Part shown: one piece after another, positions 53,253 through 61,773 of the stretch
Position numbering within the stretch: the stretch's first letter is position 1
Layout of the letters: each line of letters starts with the position of its first letter
NCBI RefSeq assembly: GCF_001424755.1
Contig: NZ_LMRF01000006.1
Span: 595,328 to 659,327 of the forward strand
Direction of reading: 5' to 3'
From: Marmoricola sp. Leaf446
Lineage (GTDB): Bacteria; Actinomycetota; Actinomycetes; Propionibacteriales; Nocardioidaceae
DNA: 64,000 bases
Translations under genes and position numbers: made by a program
The notes under the pieces: generated by a model
What the model was told of the DNA's origin: nothing
Seen by the model: the letters and a program-made list of their open reading frames with translations, nothing else
Databases searched by the model: none

Positions 53253-53456
53253 TCAGACGACCGCCGACGTGCCGCAGATGCCGCACACCTCGAGCTCCTG
53301 CCGCTTCCAGCGGGCGACGGGGACGAAGAAGAGCGTGAACTGGCGGTACTGCCGCATCCGCGCCCACCGCGTCGTGTTGTGGCAGCGCGGGCAGGTGCGG
53401 GAGTCGCCCGGGCCGACGTGGCGCTGCTTGGTGCCGAAGCCGAAGAGGAGGAACAC
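53253..53456 (-). CDS. Small zinc-ribbon protein
   Basis: A 67-residue protein beginning FLLFGFGTKQ, with a CPRC pair at ~residue 22-25 and a CGIC pair near the C-terminus. These make a four-cysteine zinc ribbon around a hydrophobic middle (TLFFVPVARW). Members of this zinc-ribbon family occur widely in actinobacteria, with no known role. GTG start. Confidence 0.83.
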   Translation of the reverse strand: MFLLFGFGTKQRHVGPGDSRTCPRCHNTTRWARMRQYRQFTLFFVPVARWKRQELEVCGICGTSAVV

Positions 53457-53479
53457 CGCGCCAGCCTAGGCAGGCGGGC

Positions 53480-54850
53480 TCACGCGGTGCGGAGGTGCTC
53501 GGGATCGACGACGCGACGTGCCACCGGGCCGGTGAGCGCGACCGCGAGTCGCACCGCACACGCGGCCAGGACCGGCGTGAGCACGACGCACGCCAGGGTG
53601 AGCACGAGCGGGGCCGGTCCGGCCGCCGGGTCGACGACCGCCGTGCCGCCCACCGTCCACGCGCCGAGCAGCGTGCCGACGAGCGACATCGGGACCGCGA
53701 CGAGGTAGCCCTCCCACTGCTGCGAGCGGCGGACGTCGGTCGCCGGCACACCCAGGGCGTGCAGCGAGGCCATCGAGCGACGCCGGTCGGTGAGCGTCTC
53801 AACGGAGTGCACCGCGAGCGTCAGGCTCACCAGCAGCAGGGTCACGAGCAGCCCCAGGGCGACCAGGACGTAGGAGAAGACGAAGAAGAAGTCCGCTCCG
53901 CCCGACCCGACCACGTCGCCCAGCAGCACGCCGACGCCGCCCGCCACCAGACCCACCCCACCGACCGCCGCGCCCGCCCGACCCGCGGGCCGCGGGTCCA
54001 CGACCAGCCGCCTGGCCGCGAGCAGGACGGGGACGGTGCTCGCACGGTCCTGCGCCACGCGACCCGCGAGGTGGGCTGCCCACGGTCCGGTGCTGACGAA
54101 GGCGAGGACCGTGACCGCGACCAGCGCGAGCGTCCCGAACCCGTCCACGAACAGGGCGTACGCCACGGGCGGGACGACCGCCGCGGGGACGGTGAGGAGG
54201 ACCAGCGCGACCAGGACGCAGGCCCCCCACGGTCGCGGCGCCCGCGCTGCGCTGCGACGCGACACGCCGTGGGGAGGGTCGCTGACCCCGGAGCCGGTGC
54301 GCAGCCCGAGCAGGACACCGAGGGCAGTGACGCCCGCCACGACCGACGTGACCATCCACCAGGTCGGCGTGACCGAGGTCGGGACCAGCGCGACGGAGTA
54401 GCCGTAGTCACCGACCACCAGGGACGGACCGCCGTCGGCACCGCCGCCGAGGACGGACCGCAGCACACCGAAGCCGACGATGCCGAGCAGCGAGCCGACC
54501 AGGGCGGGGACGGCGACCTCCCCCGCCCCCAGCAGGCGCGCCTCGCGCGCCGTCACGCCTGCGATCCGCAGGCCGGCCAGCCGGCGCTGCCGCGAGGCGT
54601 TGCCGAGCCGCAACGCCTGGTGGAGCAGGAGCAGCAGCGGCACCACGAGCAGGCTCATGCCGAGCACGGTGCCGTAGCGCAGCCCCGGCTCCTGGACCAC
54701 GTTGAACAACAGCTCGTCGGGGTCGGCGGGGAGCATCAGCACGGCGACCACCACCAGGACCAGCGAGGTCACCACCGCCGTCGTCGCGGCGACCACCACC
54801 GGCCGCAGCCGTCCGCCCCGGCGCAGCAGGACGAGCGCGAGCGTCGTCAC
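53480..54850 (-). CDS. FtsX-like ABC transporter permease
   Basis: This 456-residue membrane protein has about eight to ten helices, including pairs near residues 18-75 and the FtsX-type blocks of helices around 220-290 and 320-450. LLLVSLTLAVHSVETLTDRRRSMASLHALGVPATDVR (in parts) is the typical FtsX/MacB cytosolic loop. GTG at 54850 overlaps the ATPase stop. It forms, with the ATPase, a PadR-controlled transporter of unknown substrate, perhaps drug or peptide efflux. Confidence 0.87.
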   Translation of the reverse strand: MTTLALVLLRRGGRLRPVVVAATTAVVTSLVLVVVAVLMLPADPDELLFNVVQEPGLRYGTVLGMSLLVVPLLLLLHQALRLGNASRQRRLAGLRIAGVTAREARLLGAGEVAVPALVGSLLGIVGFGVLRSVLGGGADGGPSLVVGDYGYSVALVPTSVTPTWWMVTSVVAGVTALGVLLGLRTGSGVSDPPHGVSRRSAARAPRPWGACVLVALVLLTVPAAVVPPVAYALFVDGFGTLALVAVTVLAFVSTGPWAAHLAGRVAQDRASTVPVLLAARRLVVDPRPAGRAGAAVGGVGLVAGGVGVLLGDVVGSGGADFFFVFSYVLVALGLLVTLLLVSLTLAVHSVETLTDRRRSMASLHALGVPATDVRRSQQWEGYLVAVPMSLVGTLLGAWTVGGTAVVDPAAGPAPLVLTLACVVLTPVLAACAVRLAVALTGPVARRVVDPEHLRTA

Positions 54851-55548
54851 CGCACGACCGCCGGGTCGTCGACGGCGCCGTCGCGCAGCACGACCTCGCG
54901 ATCGGCGTACGCAGCGACGCGGTTGTCGTGCGTCACCAGCACCACCGCGGCGCCGGTGGACTGCGCGGTCGAGACCAGGACCTCCATCACGTCCTCACCG
55001 CTGACCCGGTCGAGCGAGCCCGTCGGCTCGTCGGCGAAGACGACCGACGGCCCGGTCACCAGCGCGCGGGCCATCGCGACCCGCTGGGACTCCCCGCCGG
55101 AGAGGTCGCCGGGCAGCGCGTCGGCCAGGCCGGCGGCCCCGAGACGGTCCAGCCACGCCAGCGCGGCGGTGCGGGCGGCGGCGCGGCCGTGCCGCTCGAG
55201 CAACAGCGGGACCATGACGTTCTGCACCGCGCTCAGCTCGGGCACCAGCTGGCCGAACTGCAGCACCAGCCCGAACTCGCGGCGCCGCAGCCGGGTGCGC
55301 GTCGCCTCCGGCAGGTCGTCGAGGCGCGAGCCGTCGTAGGCGACCGAGCCGGCCTCGGGGCGCAGCACCCCGGCCAGGCACAGCAGCAGCGTCGACTTGC
55401 CGCTGCCGGACGGGCCGGTGAGGGCCACCACCTCGCCCGCGGCCACCTCGACCGAGGCGCCGCGCAGGGCCTCGGTGCGACCGAAGGACTTGTGCAGGGC
55501 GTGCGCGCGCAGCAGCGCCGTGGCGCCACTCCCGTCAGTGCTGGTCAT
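54847..55548 (-). CDS. ABC transporter ATPase, LolD/MacB type
   Basis: This 233-residue ATPase has Walker A (TGPSGSGKSTLL), Q-loop LVLQFGQLVPELSAVQNV, signature DLSGGESQRVAMARA, Walker B (VVFADEPTGSLD) and H-loop (VLVTHDNRVAA). The EPTGSLD form is the hallmark of the LolD/MacB/FtsE group working with FtsX-like permeases. ATG at 55548 overlaps the PadR stop (ATGA). The whole module is one operon. Confidence 0.93.
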   Translation of the reverse strand: MTSTDGSGATALLRAHALHKSFGRTEALRGASVEVAAGEVVALTGPSGSGKSTLLLCLAGVLRPEAGSVAYDGSRLDDLPEATRTRLRRREFGLVLQFGQLVPELSAVQNVMVPLLLERHGRAAARTAALAWLDRLGAAGLADALPGDLSGGESQRVAMARALVTGPSVVFADEPTGSLDRVSGEDVMEVLVSTAQSTGAAVVLVTHDNRVAAYADREVVLRDGAVDDPAVVR

Positions 55549-56069
55549 CGCAGTGCGTTCCCCTCGTCGGCGACCCGTGCAGCCGCGTCGTCCAGCCACC
55601 TCAGGTCGGCGTCGAGGTGGACGATGGTGTGGTCGAGCGCGATCCGCGCCTCGACGTCGGGCGCCGCTCGCTGCTCGGCGACCAGGGCCCGCATCCGCTC
55701 GAGGTGGAGCGCCCGCTGGGCGGCCAGGAAGGGGCGGGCGTCCCGGTGCAGCCGCAGCGCGGTGACGGTCTTGCGCACCAGCTCCTCCGCGGCGTACGGC
55801 CCGGGCTGCTCGGGGGTGGCGAGCCAGTCGAGCAGCACCTCCTCGCCGACCTCGGAGATGGCGTAGACGGTGCGCTCGGGACCGCTCCCGCCCTCGGTCG
55901 CGGCGACCTCGACCTGCCCGTCGCGCTCGAGCCGCGCCAGCGTCGCGTAGACCTGGCCGTAGGCCAGCGGCTTGGCGCCGGGCAGCCGGGCGTCGTGCTC
56001 GCGCTTGAGGTCGTAGCCGTGCGCCGGACCGCCCGCGAGGACGCCGAGCAGCACGTGGGCGGTGGACAT
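55545..56069 (-). CDS. PadR family transcriptional regulator
   Basis: This 174-residue regulator has a PadR winged helix at ~residues 1-80 (VLLGVLAGGPAHGYDLKREHD, in parts, AYGQVYATLARLERDGQVEV, ERTVYAISEVGEE) and a C-terminal Vir-type helical dimerisation domain. It is first in the operon with the ABC transporter and so is likely autoregulatory. TATAGT lies five bases before the ATG. A CTAT...ATAG imperfect palindrome spans it. Confidence 0.9.
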   Translation of the reverse strand: MSTAHVLLGVLAGGPAHGYDLKREHDARLPGAKPLAYGQVYATLARLERDGQVEVAATEGGSGPERTVYAISEVGEEVLLDWLATPEQPGPYAAEELVRKTVTALRLHRDARPFLAAQRALHLERMRALVAEQRAAPDVEARIALDHTIVHLDADLRWLDDAAARVADEGNALR

Positions 56070-56075
56070 GGCGCG

Positions 56076-56107
56076 ACTATACACACGATGACTACTCGGA
56101 GTGAATA
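56076..56107. promoter_or_regulatory. Imperfect palindrome over the padR promoter
   Basis: CTATACACACG (56076-56086) and the inverted form of CGGAGTGAATAG (56096-56107) match at about 8 of 11 positions. The first half includes the predicted -10 (TATAGT on the minus strand). Candidate PadR operator. Confidence 0.4.
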
Positions 56108-56145
56108 GAGACCTGGGCGAGCCCGACCGGTGCCACCTGAGGTTG

Positions 56146-56167
56146 CATGTCCATAGCCTGCCTATGC
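56146..56167. promoter_or_regulatory. Palindrome over the marR-MFS promoter
   Basis: CATAG (56152-56156), five bases, CTATG (56162-56166), with flanking TGCAT and GCATA half-sites. It lies just before CATACT, a possible -10 of the MarR gene. Candidate MarR autoregulatory site. Confidence 0.4.
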
Positions 56168-56179
56168 ATACTGGTTGTC

Positions 56180-56596
56180 GTGAGCAACCACGACGTGCAG
56201 CACCTCAGCAACGAGCTGGTGGTCCTGACCGCCCGGCTGGTGCGTGTCGTACGCCGCAACGACGTCGGCGTCCCGGCCGCCAGCACCCGCGTGCTGAGCC
56301 TGCTCGACGAGCTCGGTCCCAGCACGGTCGGTGCGCTCGCCGAGGCCGACCGCTGCCGCCAGCCGACGATGACCGGGCTGGTCAAGGGCCTCGCCGACAA
56401 GGGCTGGGTCGACCGCTCCCCCCACCCCGACGACGCCCGCTCGACCCTGGTCGCGCTGAGCGACGCGGGCCGGGCGCAGCTCGCTGGCGTCCGCGAGCGC
56501 AACGCCGCGCTCGTCGCCGACCGCACCGAGGCCGCCGGCCTCTCCCCCGACGACCTCGCCACCGCCGTAGCGGTCCTGCGCGAGCTCGTCTCCTGA
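56180..56596 (+). CDS. MarR family transcriptional regulator
   Basis: This ~138-residue regulator has a winged helix with recognition segment VGALAEADRCRQPTMTGLVKGLADKGWVDRSPHPDDARSTLVALS (in parts). GTG at 56180 is preferred over ATG 56147. The earlier in-frame codons read through the probable promoter, and the protein VSNHDVQHLSNELV has standard MarR length. An MFS efflux gene follows 28 bp downstream. Confidence 0.88.
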   Translation: MSNHDVQHLSNELVVLTARLVRVVRRNDVGVPAASTRVLSLLDELGPSTVGALAEADRCRQPTMTGLVKGLADKGWVDRSPHPDDARSTLVALSDAGRAQLAGVRERNAALVADRTEAAGLSPDDLATAVAVLRELVS

Positions 56597-56624
56597 CCAT
56601 CCACCACCACCTGCAGAGGAAGTC

Positions 56625-57851
56625 ATGCTGAAGCAACCCCGGGCCGTCTGGGCGGTCGCGTTCGCCTGCGTCATCGCCTTCATGGGCATCGGCCTGGTCG
56701 ACCCGATCCTGAAGTCCATCGCCGCCCAGCTCGACGCCACGCCGAGCCAGGTCTCGCTGATGTTCACCAGCTACATGGCGATCATGGGCATCGCCATGCT
56801 CGTCACCGGCGTGGTCTCGAGCCGCATCGGCGCCAAGCGCACCCTGCTCTCGGGACTCGTGCTCATCATCGTCTTCGCCGCGCTCGCCGGCGCGTCCGAC
56901 TCGGTCAGTGCCATCGTGGCGTTCCGCGCCGGCTGGGGCCTGGGCAACGCGCTCTTCGTCGCCACCGCGCTGGCCACCATCGTGATGTCGGCCAAGGGCT
57001 CGACCGGGCAGGCGATCATCCTGTTCGAGGCGGCCCTGGGCATCGGCATCGCCTCGGGCCCGCTCATCGGCGGCGTCCTGGGCGAGCAGTCCTGGCGCGC
57101 CCCGTTCTTCGGCGTCTCGGTGCTGATGGTGGTCGCCCTGATCGCCACCGCGATCTTCCTGCCCAGCACCCCGCCGACCGGCCGGCGTACGTCGCTCGCG
57201 GACCCGTTCCGCGCGCTGACCCACAAGCCGCTGCTGATCGTCGCGGTGACCGCGATCTTCTACAACATCGGCTTCTTCACCATCCTCGCCGCCGGCCCGT
57301 TCGCGCTGCCCGAGCTCGGCATCATCGAGATCGGCTGGGTCTACTTCGGCTGGGGCCTGCTCGTCGCGTTCGTCTCGGTCGTCGTGGCGCCGCTGGTGCA
57401 GCGGGCGATCGGCACCGTGCCGGCCATCCTGGCCACGCTGGTGCTCTTCACCGCCGACCTCGCCGTGATGGCGATCTGGGCCGACCAGCCCACCGTCGTG
57501 ATCGTCGGCATCGTCGCCTCGGGTGCCTTCATCGGCAGCAACAACACCCTCATCACCGAGGCCGTGATGGGGGCGGCGCCGGTCGAGCGGCCGGTCGCGT
57601 CCGCGGCGTACTCCTTCGTGCGGTTCACCGGCGGCGCCGTCGGCCCCTACGTCGCGCTGCGGCTCTTCGGCTCCGAGGCCGCCCCGCACGTCCACGCGCC
57701 GTTCTGGTTCGGCGCGGTCATGGTCGCGATCGGCGTCGTGGTGCTCGCCGTGGGCGCCCGCACCGTCGCCGCCACCACCCGCCACGAGGAGACCGCCGAG
57801 GAGGCGCAGCGCGACGAGGCCGAGGCGGTGCTCGTCGGGGACCTCGACTGA
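56625..57851 (+). CDS. MFS transporter, drug efflux type
   Basis: A 408-residue, twelve-helix permease. The motif-A region after helix 2 reads GVVSSRIGAKRTLL, and the drug:H+ antiporter motif C appears as ALGIGIASGPLIGGVLG. It starts ATG with AGAGGAAG upstream. The C-terminal tail is acidic. It forms, with the MarR gene, a typical inducible efflux pair. The substrate is unknown. Confidence 0.9.
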   Translation: MLKQPRAVWAVAFACVIAFMGIGLVDPILKSIAAQLDATPSQVSLMFTSYMAIMGIAMLVTGVVSSRIGAKRTLLSGLVLIIVFAALAGASDSVSAIVAFRAGWGLGNALFVATALATIVMSAKGSTGQAIILFEAALGIGIASGPLIGGVLGEQSWRAPFFGVSVLMVVALIATAIFLPSTPPTGRRTSLADPFRALTHKPLLIVAVTAIFYNIGFFTILAAGPFALPELGIIEIGWVYFGWGLLVAFVSVVVAPLVQRAIGTVPAILATLVLFTADLAVMAIWADQPTVVIVGIVASGAFIGSNNTLITEAVMGAAPVERPVASAAYSFVRFTGGAVGPYVALRLFGSEAAPHVHAPFWFGAVMVAIGVVVLAVGARTVAATTRHEETAEEAQRDEAEAVLVGDLD

Positions 57852-57865
57852 GGCCCACCCTGCTC

Positions 57866-57927
57866 GGTAGTCCCTGACGTCCTCGCCCCTCCCCGCGCGA
57901 TCCGGGGCGAGAACGTCAGGGACCACC
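57866..57927. repeat. Long hairpin after the MFS gene, terminator or palindromic element
   Basis: Arms 57870-57889 and 57904-57923 (GTCCCTGACG.. and ..CGTCAGGGAC) match at 19 of 20 positions around a 14-base loop. Extension to 24 bp adds one further mismatch. It lies 15 bp after the MFS stop and before the GntR gene. Confidence 0.7.
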
Positions 57928-57972
57928 CGTCTCCCCGGTCACCTCGGACTGGTCAACGAGCCCGATCCGTGC

Positions 57973-57986
57973 TGCAATATATTGCA
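57973..57986. promoter_or_regulatory. Perfect 14-bp palindrome touching the gntR start codon
   Basis: TGCAATATATTGCA. Its last A is the A of the ATG start of the GntR gene. CAATAT within it could be the -10 of a leaderless transcript. Its A+T content is far above the surroundings. Likely autoregulatory GntR operator. Confidence 0.65.
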
Positions 57987-58669
57987 TGCCGCTTGTCTCG
58001 ACCCCCGTCCCGCGGCGACTGCTGCGCGACGACGTGCACGACCGGCTGCGTGCAGCCCTGGTCATCGGCGACCTGGCGCCGGGCGAGCAGCTGCGCGACG
58101 TCGACCTCGCCGAGCAGCTCGGGGTGAGCCGTACGCCGGTCCGCGAGGCCCTGCTCCGCCTCGAGCGCGCCGGCCTCGTCGCCACCGTGCCCGGTCGCTC
58201 GACCGTCGTCACCACCCCCGACGCGCGCACCCTGCGGGAGGCGAGCGCCGTGGTCGCGGCGATGCACGAGCTGGCGGTCCGCGAGGCCGCACCCCTGCTG
58301 ACCGCGACCGACCTCGACGAGATGCGCCGGGCCGGAGAGGCGTTCGCCGCGGCGATCGCGTCCGGTGACGTGGAGGCGGCGCTGGCCGCCGACGACGAGC
58401 TGCACGGCGTACCGGTGCGGGTCGCCGGCAACCGCGCCGTGGCCGACGTGCTCGACCAGCACACCCCGTCCGTACGCCGCGCCGAGCGGCTTCGCTTCGC
58501 CTCGCTGGCCGGCCACGACTCGGTCGTCCGGCACGCCCGGCTGCTCGACCACCTCGCCGCCGGACGGGCCGACGACGCCGCCGCCGTCGAGCGCGAGACC
58601 TGGCGATGCCTCGACCACCTCGTCGACCTGACCCCCGACCCCGCCACCACCGAGGAGCACCCCGCATGA
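57986..58669 (+). CDS. GntR family regulator (FCD/FadR-type) of the acdS operon
   Basis: This 227-residue regulator has an N-terminal GntR winged helix ([20 protein letters not shown], in parts, [26 protein letters not shown]). An all-helical FCD ligand domain follows with Asp/His-type ligands ([38 protein letters not shown]). The stop overlaps acdS (ATGA). It probably senses ACC, an amino acid or a carboxylate and controls its own operon. Confidence 0.9.
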   Translation: MPLVSTPVPRRLLRDDVHDRLRAALVIGDLAPGEQLRDVDLAEQLGVSRTPVREALLRLERAGLVATVPGRSTVVTTPDARTLREASAVVAAMHELAVREAAPLLTATDLDEMRRAGEAFAAAIASGDVEAALAADDELHGVPVRVAGNRAVADVLDQHTPSVRRAERLRFASLAGHDSVVRHARLLDHLAAGRADDAAAVERETWRCLDHLVDLTPDPATTEEHPA

Positions 58670-59685
58670 GGCTGCACGACTTCGAGCGCTACCCGCTGAC
58701 CTTCGGCCCGAGCCCGGTCCACCGGCTCGACCGGCTCACCGACCACCTCGGCGGCGCCGCGGTCTGGGCCAAGCGCGAGGACGTCAGCTCCGGCCTGGCG
58801 TACGGCGGCAACAAGACCCGCAAGCTGGAGTACATCGTCCCCGACGTGCTCGCCTCGGGCGCCGACACGCTGGTCTCGATCGGTGGCTACCAGTCCAACC
58901 ACACCCGCCAGGTCGCCGCCGTCGCGGCCAAGCTGGGGCTGGGCTGCCGGCTGGTGCAGGAGCGGTGGGTCGACTGGGACGACCCGGTCAACGACCGCGT
59001 CGGCAACATCCTGCTGTCGCGGATCATGGGCGCCGACGTGCGCCTCGACGACAGCGGCTTCGACATCGGCATCCGGGCGTCCTGGGAGGACGCGCTGCGC
59101 GAGGTCGAGGAGGCCGGCGGCACGCCGTACGCCATCCCGGCCGGCGCCTCAGAGCACCGTCTCGGCGGTCTCGGCTTCGCGAGCTGGGCCTTCGAGGTCG
59201 CCGAGCAGGAGCGCGCGCTCGGCGTCTTCTTCGACACCGTCGTGGTCTGCACGGTGACCGGCTCCACGCACGCCGGCATGATCGCCGGGTTCGCCGCGCT
59301 GGAGGAGATCACCGGCCGCCCGCGCCGCGTCCTCGGCATCGACGCCTCCGCGACCCTGGAGAAGACCCGCGCCCAGGTGGCCCGCATCGCCCGTCACACC
59401 GCGGAGCTGATCGAGCTCGGCCGCGACCTGCGCGAGGACGAGGTCACCGTGCTCGAGGGCTGGGCCGGCGACCTCTACGGCATCCCCGTCGAGTCCACGA
59501 TCGAGGCGATCCGGCTCAGCGGGCGGCTCGAGGGGATGATCATCGACCCCGTCTACGAGGGGAAGTCGATGGCCGGCCTCGTCGACCTCGTCACCAGCGG
59601 CGACATCCCCCGCGACTCCACGGTCCTCTACGCCCACCTCGGCGGCCAGCCCGCGCTCAACGCCTACAGCGGCATCTTCGACTAG
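58666..59685 (+). CDS. acdS: 1-aminocyclopropane-1-carboxylate (ACC) deaminase
   Basis: This 339-residue PLP enzyme breaks ACC, the ethylene precursor, into 2-oxobutyrate and ammonia. The PLP lysine lies in [19 protein letters not shown] and the residues that separate true ACC deaminases from D-cysteine desulfhydrases are kept: Tyr-Glu in DPVYEGKS and Leu in [11 protein letters not shown]. Length equals that of known enzymes (338-339). Coupled to a GntR regulator, different from the Lrp-type AcdR of proteobacteria. Confidence 0.95.
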   Translation: MRLHDFERYPLTFGPSPVHRLDRLTDHLGGAAVWAKREDVSSGLAYGGNKTRKLEYIVPDVLASGADTLVSIGGYQSNHTRQVAAVAAKLGLGCRLVQERWVDWDDPVNDRVGNILLSRIMGADVRLDDSGFDIGIRASWEDALREVEEAGGTPYAIPAGASEHRLGGLGFASWAFEVAEQERALGVFFDTVVVCTVTGSTHAGMIAGFAALEEITGRPRRVLGIDASATLEKTRAQVARIARHTAELIELGRDLREDEVTVLEGWAGDLYGIPVESTIEAIRLSGRLEGMIIDPVYEGKSMAGLVDLVTSGDIPRDSTVLYAHLGGQPALNAYSGIFD

Positions 59686-59910
59686 ATCGCCGGGTCGGAC
59701 CTGCTCCCCGCCGCCGGGTCGCCCCGTGCGTCGTACGAGCTGGTCGCCCGGGGCGCCACTGCGTCTGACGCACCCCGGGACGTCATGCGCAGTGGGCGTC
59801 GGGGCCACCCCGACGTACGACGCCCCGCGGGCTGTCGGCGCTGATCGGACAATCCGGGCTACTGGTGTGGCGAAACTGGCCGCCGCTGACCGGTTCGTCC
59901 CGGTCTCGCG

Positions 59911-59944
59911 GGCAGTTTCACCGGCTGGCCGGTGAAACTGCCCC
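59911..59944. repeat. 34-bp palindrome (copy 2 of the dispersed element)
   Basis: GGGCAGTTTCACCGGCTGGC followed by CGGTGAAACTGCCC. It matches the inner 34 bp of the 53162-53201 palindrome with one base difference at the centre. It lies between convergent acdS and the helicase gene (stop at 59950). The rest of the 264-bp gap has no gene. Confidence 0.8.
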
Positions 59945-59949
59945 CGCCC

Positions 59950-61773
59950 CTACCCCCGCGTCGCCCACTCCCGGATCTTCTCGATCCGGGCCTCGAGCTC
60001 GGTGGCGGTGGCGGCGGCGGCGGGAGGGCCGCCGCACTGCTTGCGCAGGGCGGCATGGGTGATGCCGTGGGGCTGGCCGGTGCGGTGGAACCAGGCGGCG
60101 ACGAGGCCGTTGAGCTCGCGGCGCATCGTGGCGAGCTGCTCGTGGGTCGCGACCTGGCGCGGAGCGTGGTCCGCAGCACTCGCACCAGCGCCCGAGCCCC
60201 CCGAGGCCGCCGCCGAGGCCGCCGCCCGCCCCGCCGAGGCCGTACGCCGCGCGCGCTCGCTCTGGCGGTGGCGGAGCAGGTCACGCACCTGGTCGGCCTC
60301 GAGCAGGCCGGGGATGCCGAGGAAGTCCATCTCCTCCTCCGACCCGACGTGCACCTCGCCCTCGTGGCCGAACTCGCCGCCGTCGTAGAGCACCCGGTCG
60401 AACCGCGCCTCGGAGCCCATCGCCTCGAAGACGCCGAGCTGGTCGTCGCTGGCACCCTCGCTGGCGTTGGCCTGGGCGAGCAGCTCGTCCTCGGCGGCGA
60501 AGATGTCGTCCTCGTCGGTGACCCGGCGGCCCAGCACGTGGTCGCGCTCGAGCTCGAGCTGGCCGGCGTGGCCCAGCAGCACCGGCACCGACGGCAGGAA
60601 GATCGAGGCGGTCTCGCCGCGCTTGCGGGCACGCACGAACCGGCCCACCGCCTGAGCGAAGAACAGCGGGGTCGAGGTGGTGGTGGCGTAGACCCCGACC
60701 GCGAGCCGCGGCACGTCGACGCCCTCGGAGACCATCCGCACCGCGACCATCCAGCGCGAGCCGTCCTCGGAGAAGGCGGCGATCTTCTTCGACGCGGCCT
60801 TCTCGTCGGAGAGCACGACGGTGGGCTTGTCGCCCGTGATCTCGGTCAGCAGCCGGGCGTAGGCGCGTGCCGAGGTCTGGTCGGTGGCGATCACCAGGCC
60901 GCCCGCGTCGGGCACGTGCCGACGCACCTCGGACAGGCGGCGGTCGGCCGCCTGCAGCACCGAGGGCATCCAGGAGCCGGTGGGGTCGAGCGCGGTGCGC
61001 AGCGCCTGGGCCGTGAGGTCCTTGGTGAGCGGCTCCCCCAGCCGGGCGGCCACCTCGTCACCGGCCCGGGTGCGCCACTGCATCGCGCCGCTGTAGGCCA
61101 GGAACAGCACCGGGCGCACGACGTGGTCGGCCAGCGCGTGGGCGTAGCCGTAGGTGTAGTCGGCCACCGAGCGCGGCACCCCGTCCTCGCCGGGCGCGTA
61201 GGTGACGAACGGGATCGGGTTGACGTCGGAGCGGAACGGCGTGCCGGTGAGCGCCAGGCGTCGCCGCGCGGGCTCGAAGGCCTCGCGCACCGCCTCGCCC
61301 CAGGCGCGGGCGTCACCGGCGTGGTGGACCTCGTCGAGGATCACCAGGGTGTTGAAGCGCTCGGTGCGGATCCGGTGGGCGAGCGGGTTGGCGGCCACAC
61401 CGGCGTAGGTCAGGGCGACCCCGACGAAGTCGGCGCTGGTGCGCCCCTTCTTGCCGCCGTACTCCGGGTCCAGCGCCATCCCCACCTTGGCCGCCGCCTC
61501 GGCCCACTGGGTCTTGAGGTGCTCGGTGGGGGCGACGACGGTGACCCGCTCGACGACGCGCCGTTGCAGCAGCTCGTTGGCGACCGTCAGCGCGAAGGTG
61601 GTCTTGCCGGCCCCGGGGGTGGCGACCGCCAGGAAGTCGCGCGGGTTGCGCTCGGCGTACGACGCCAGCGCTGCGGTCTGCCACGCGCGCAGGCTGCCGG
61701 CGGTGCCCCAGGCCGCGCGGCCGGGGTACGCCGGCGACAGGTCGATCTGCGCCGGGGGGTGAGCCTCGGTCAA
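59950..61773 (-). CDS. DEAD/DEAH-box helicase (actinobacterial, DUF3039-linked)
   Basis: A ~607-residue superfamily 2 helicase. Walker A is AVATPGAGKTTFAL, with VVAPTEHLKTQW (Ia), DEAH-like LVILDEVHHAG (DEVH), LALTGTPFRS (III), VSEGVDVPRLAVGVYATTT (V) and AQAVGRFVRARKRG (VI). A ~200-residue C-terminal acidic region and Ala-rich linker end in a helical segment. TTG at 61773 overlaps the stop of the protease gene (TTGA), which supports this rare start. Its neighbour in the operon is DUF3039, a pairing seen in Streptomyces. Role unknown (RNA or DNA repair). Confidence 0.88.
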   Translation of the reverse strand: MTEAHPPAQIDLSPAYPGRAAWGTAGSLRAWQTAALASYAERNPRDFLAVATPGAGKTTFALTVANELLQRRVVERVTVVAPTEHLKTQWAEAAAKVGMALDPEYGGKKGRTSADFVGVALTYAGVAANPLAHRIRTERFNTLVILDEVHHAGDARAWGEAVREAFEPARRRLALTGTPFRSDVNPIPFVTYAPGEDGVPRSVADYTYGYAHALADHVVRPVLFLAYSGAMQWRTRAGDEVAARLGEPLTKDLTAQALRTALDPTGSWMPSVLQAADRRLSEVRRHVPDAGGLVIATDQTSARAYARLLTEITGDKPTVVLSDEKAASKKIAAFSEDGSRWMVAVRMVSEGVDVPRLAVGVYATTTSTPLFFAQAVGRFVRARKRGETASIFLPSVPVLLGHAGQLELERDHVLGRRVTDEDDIFAAEDELLAQANASEGASDDQLGVFEAMGSEARFDRVLYDGGEFGHEGEVHVGSEEEMDFLGIPGLLEADQVRDLLRHRQSERARRTASAGRAAASAAASGGSGAGASAADHAPRQVATHEQLATMRRELNGLVAAWFHRTGQPHGITHAALRKQCGGPPAAAATATELEARIEKIREWATRG

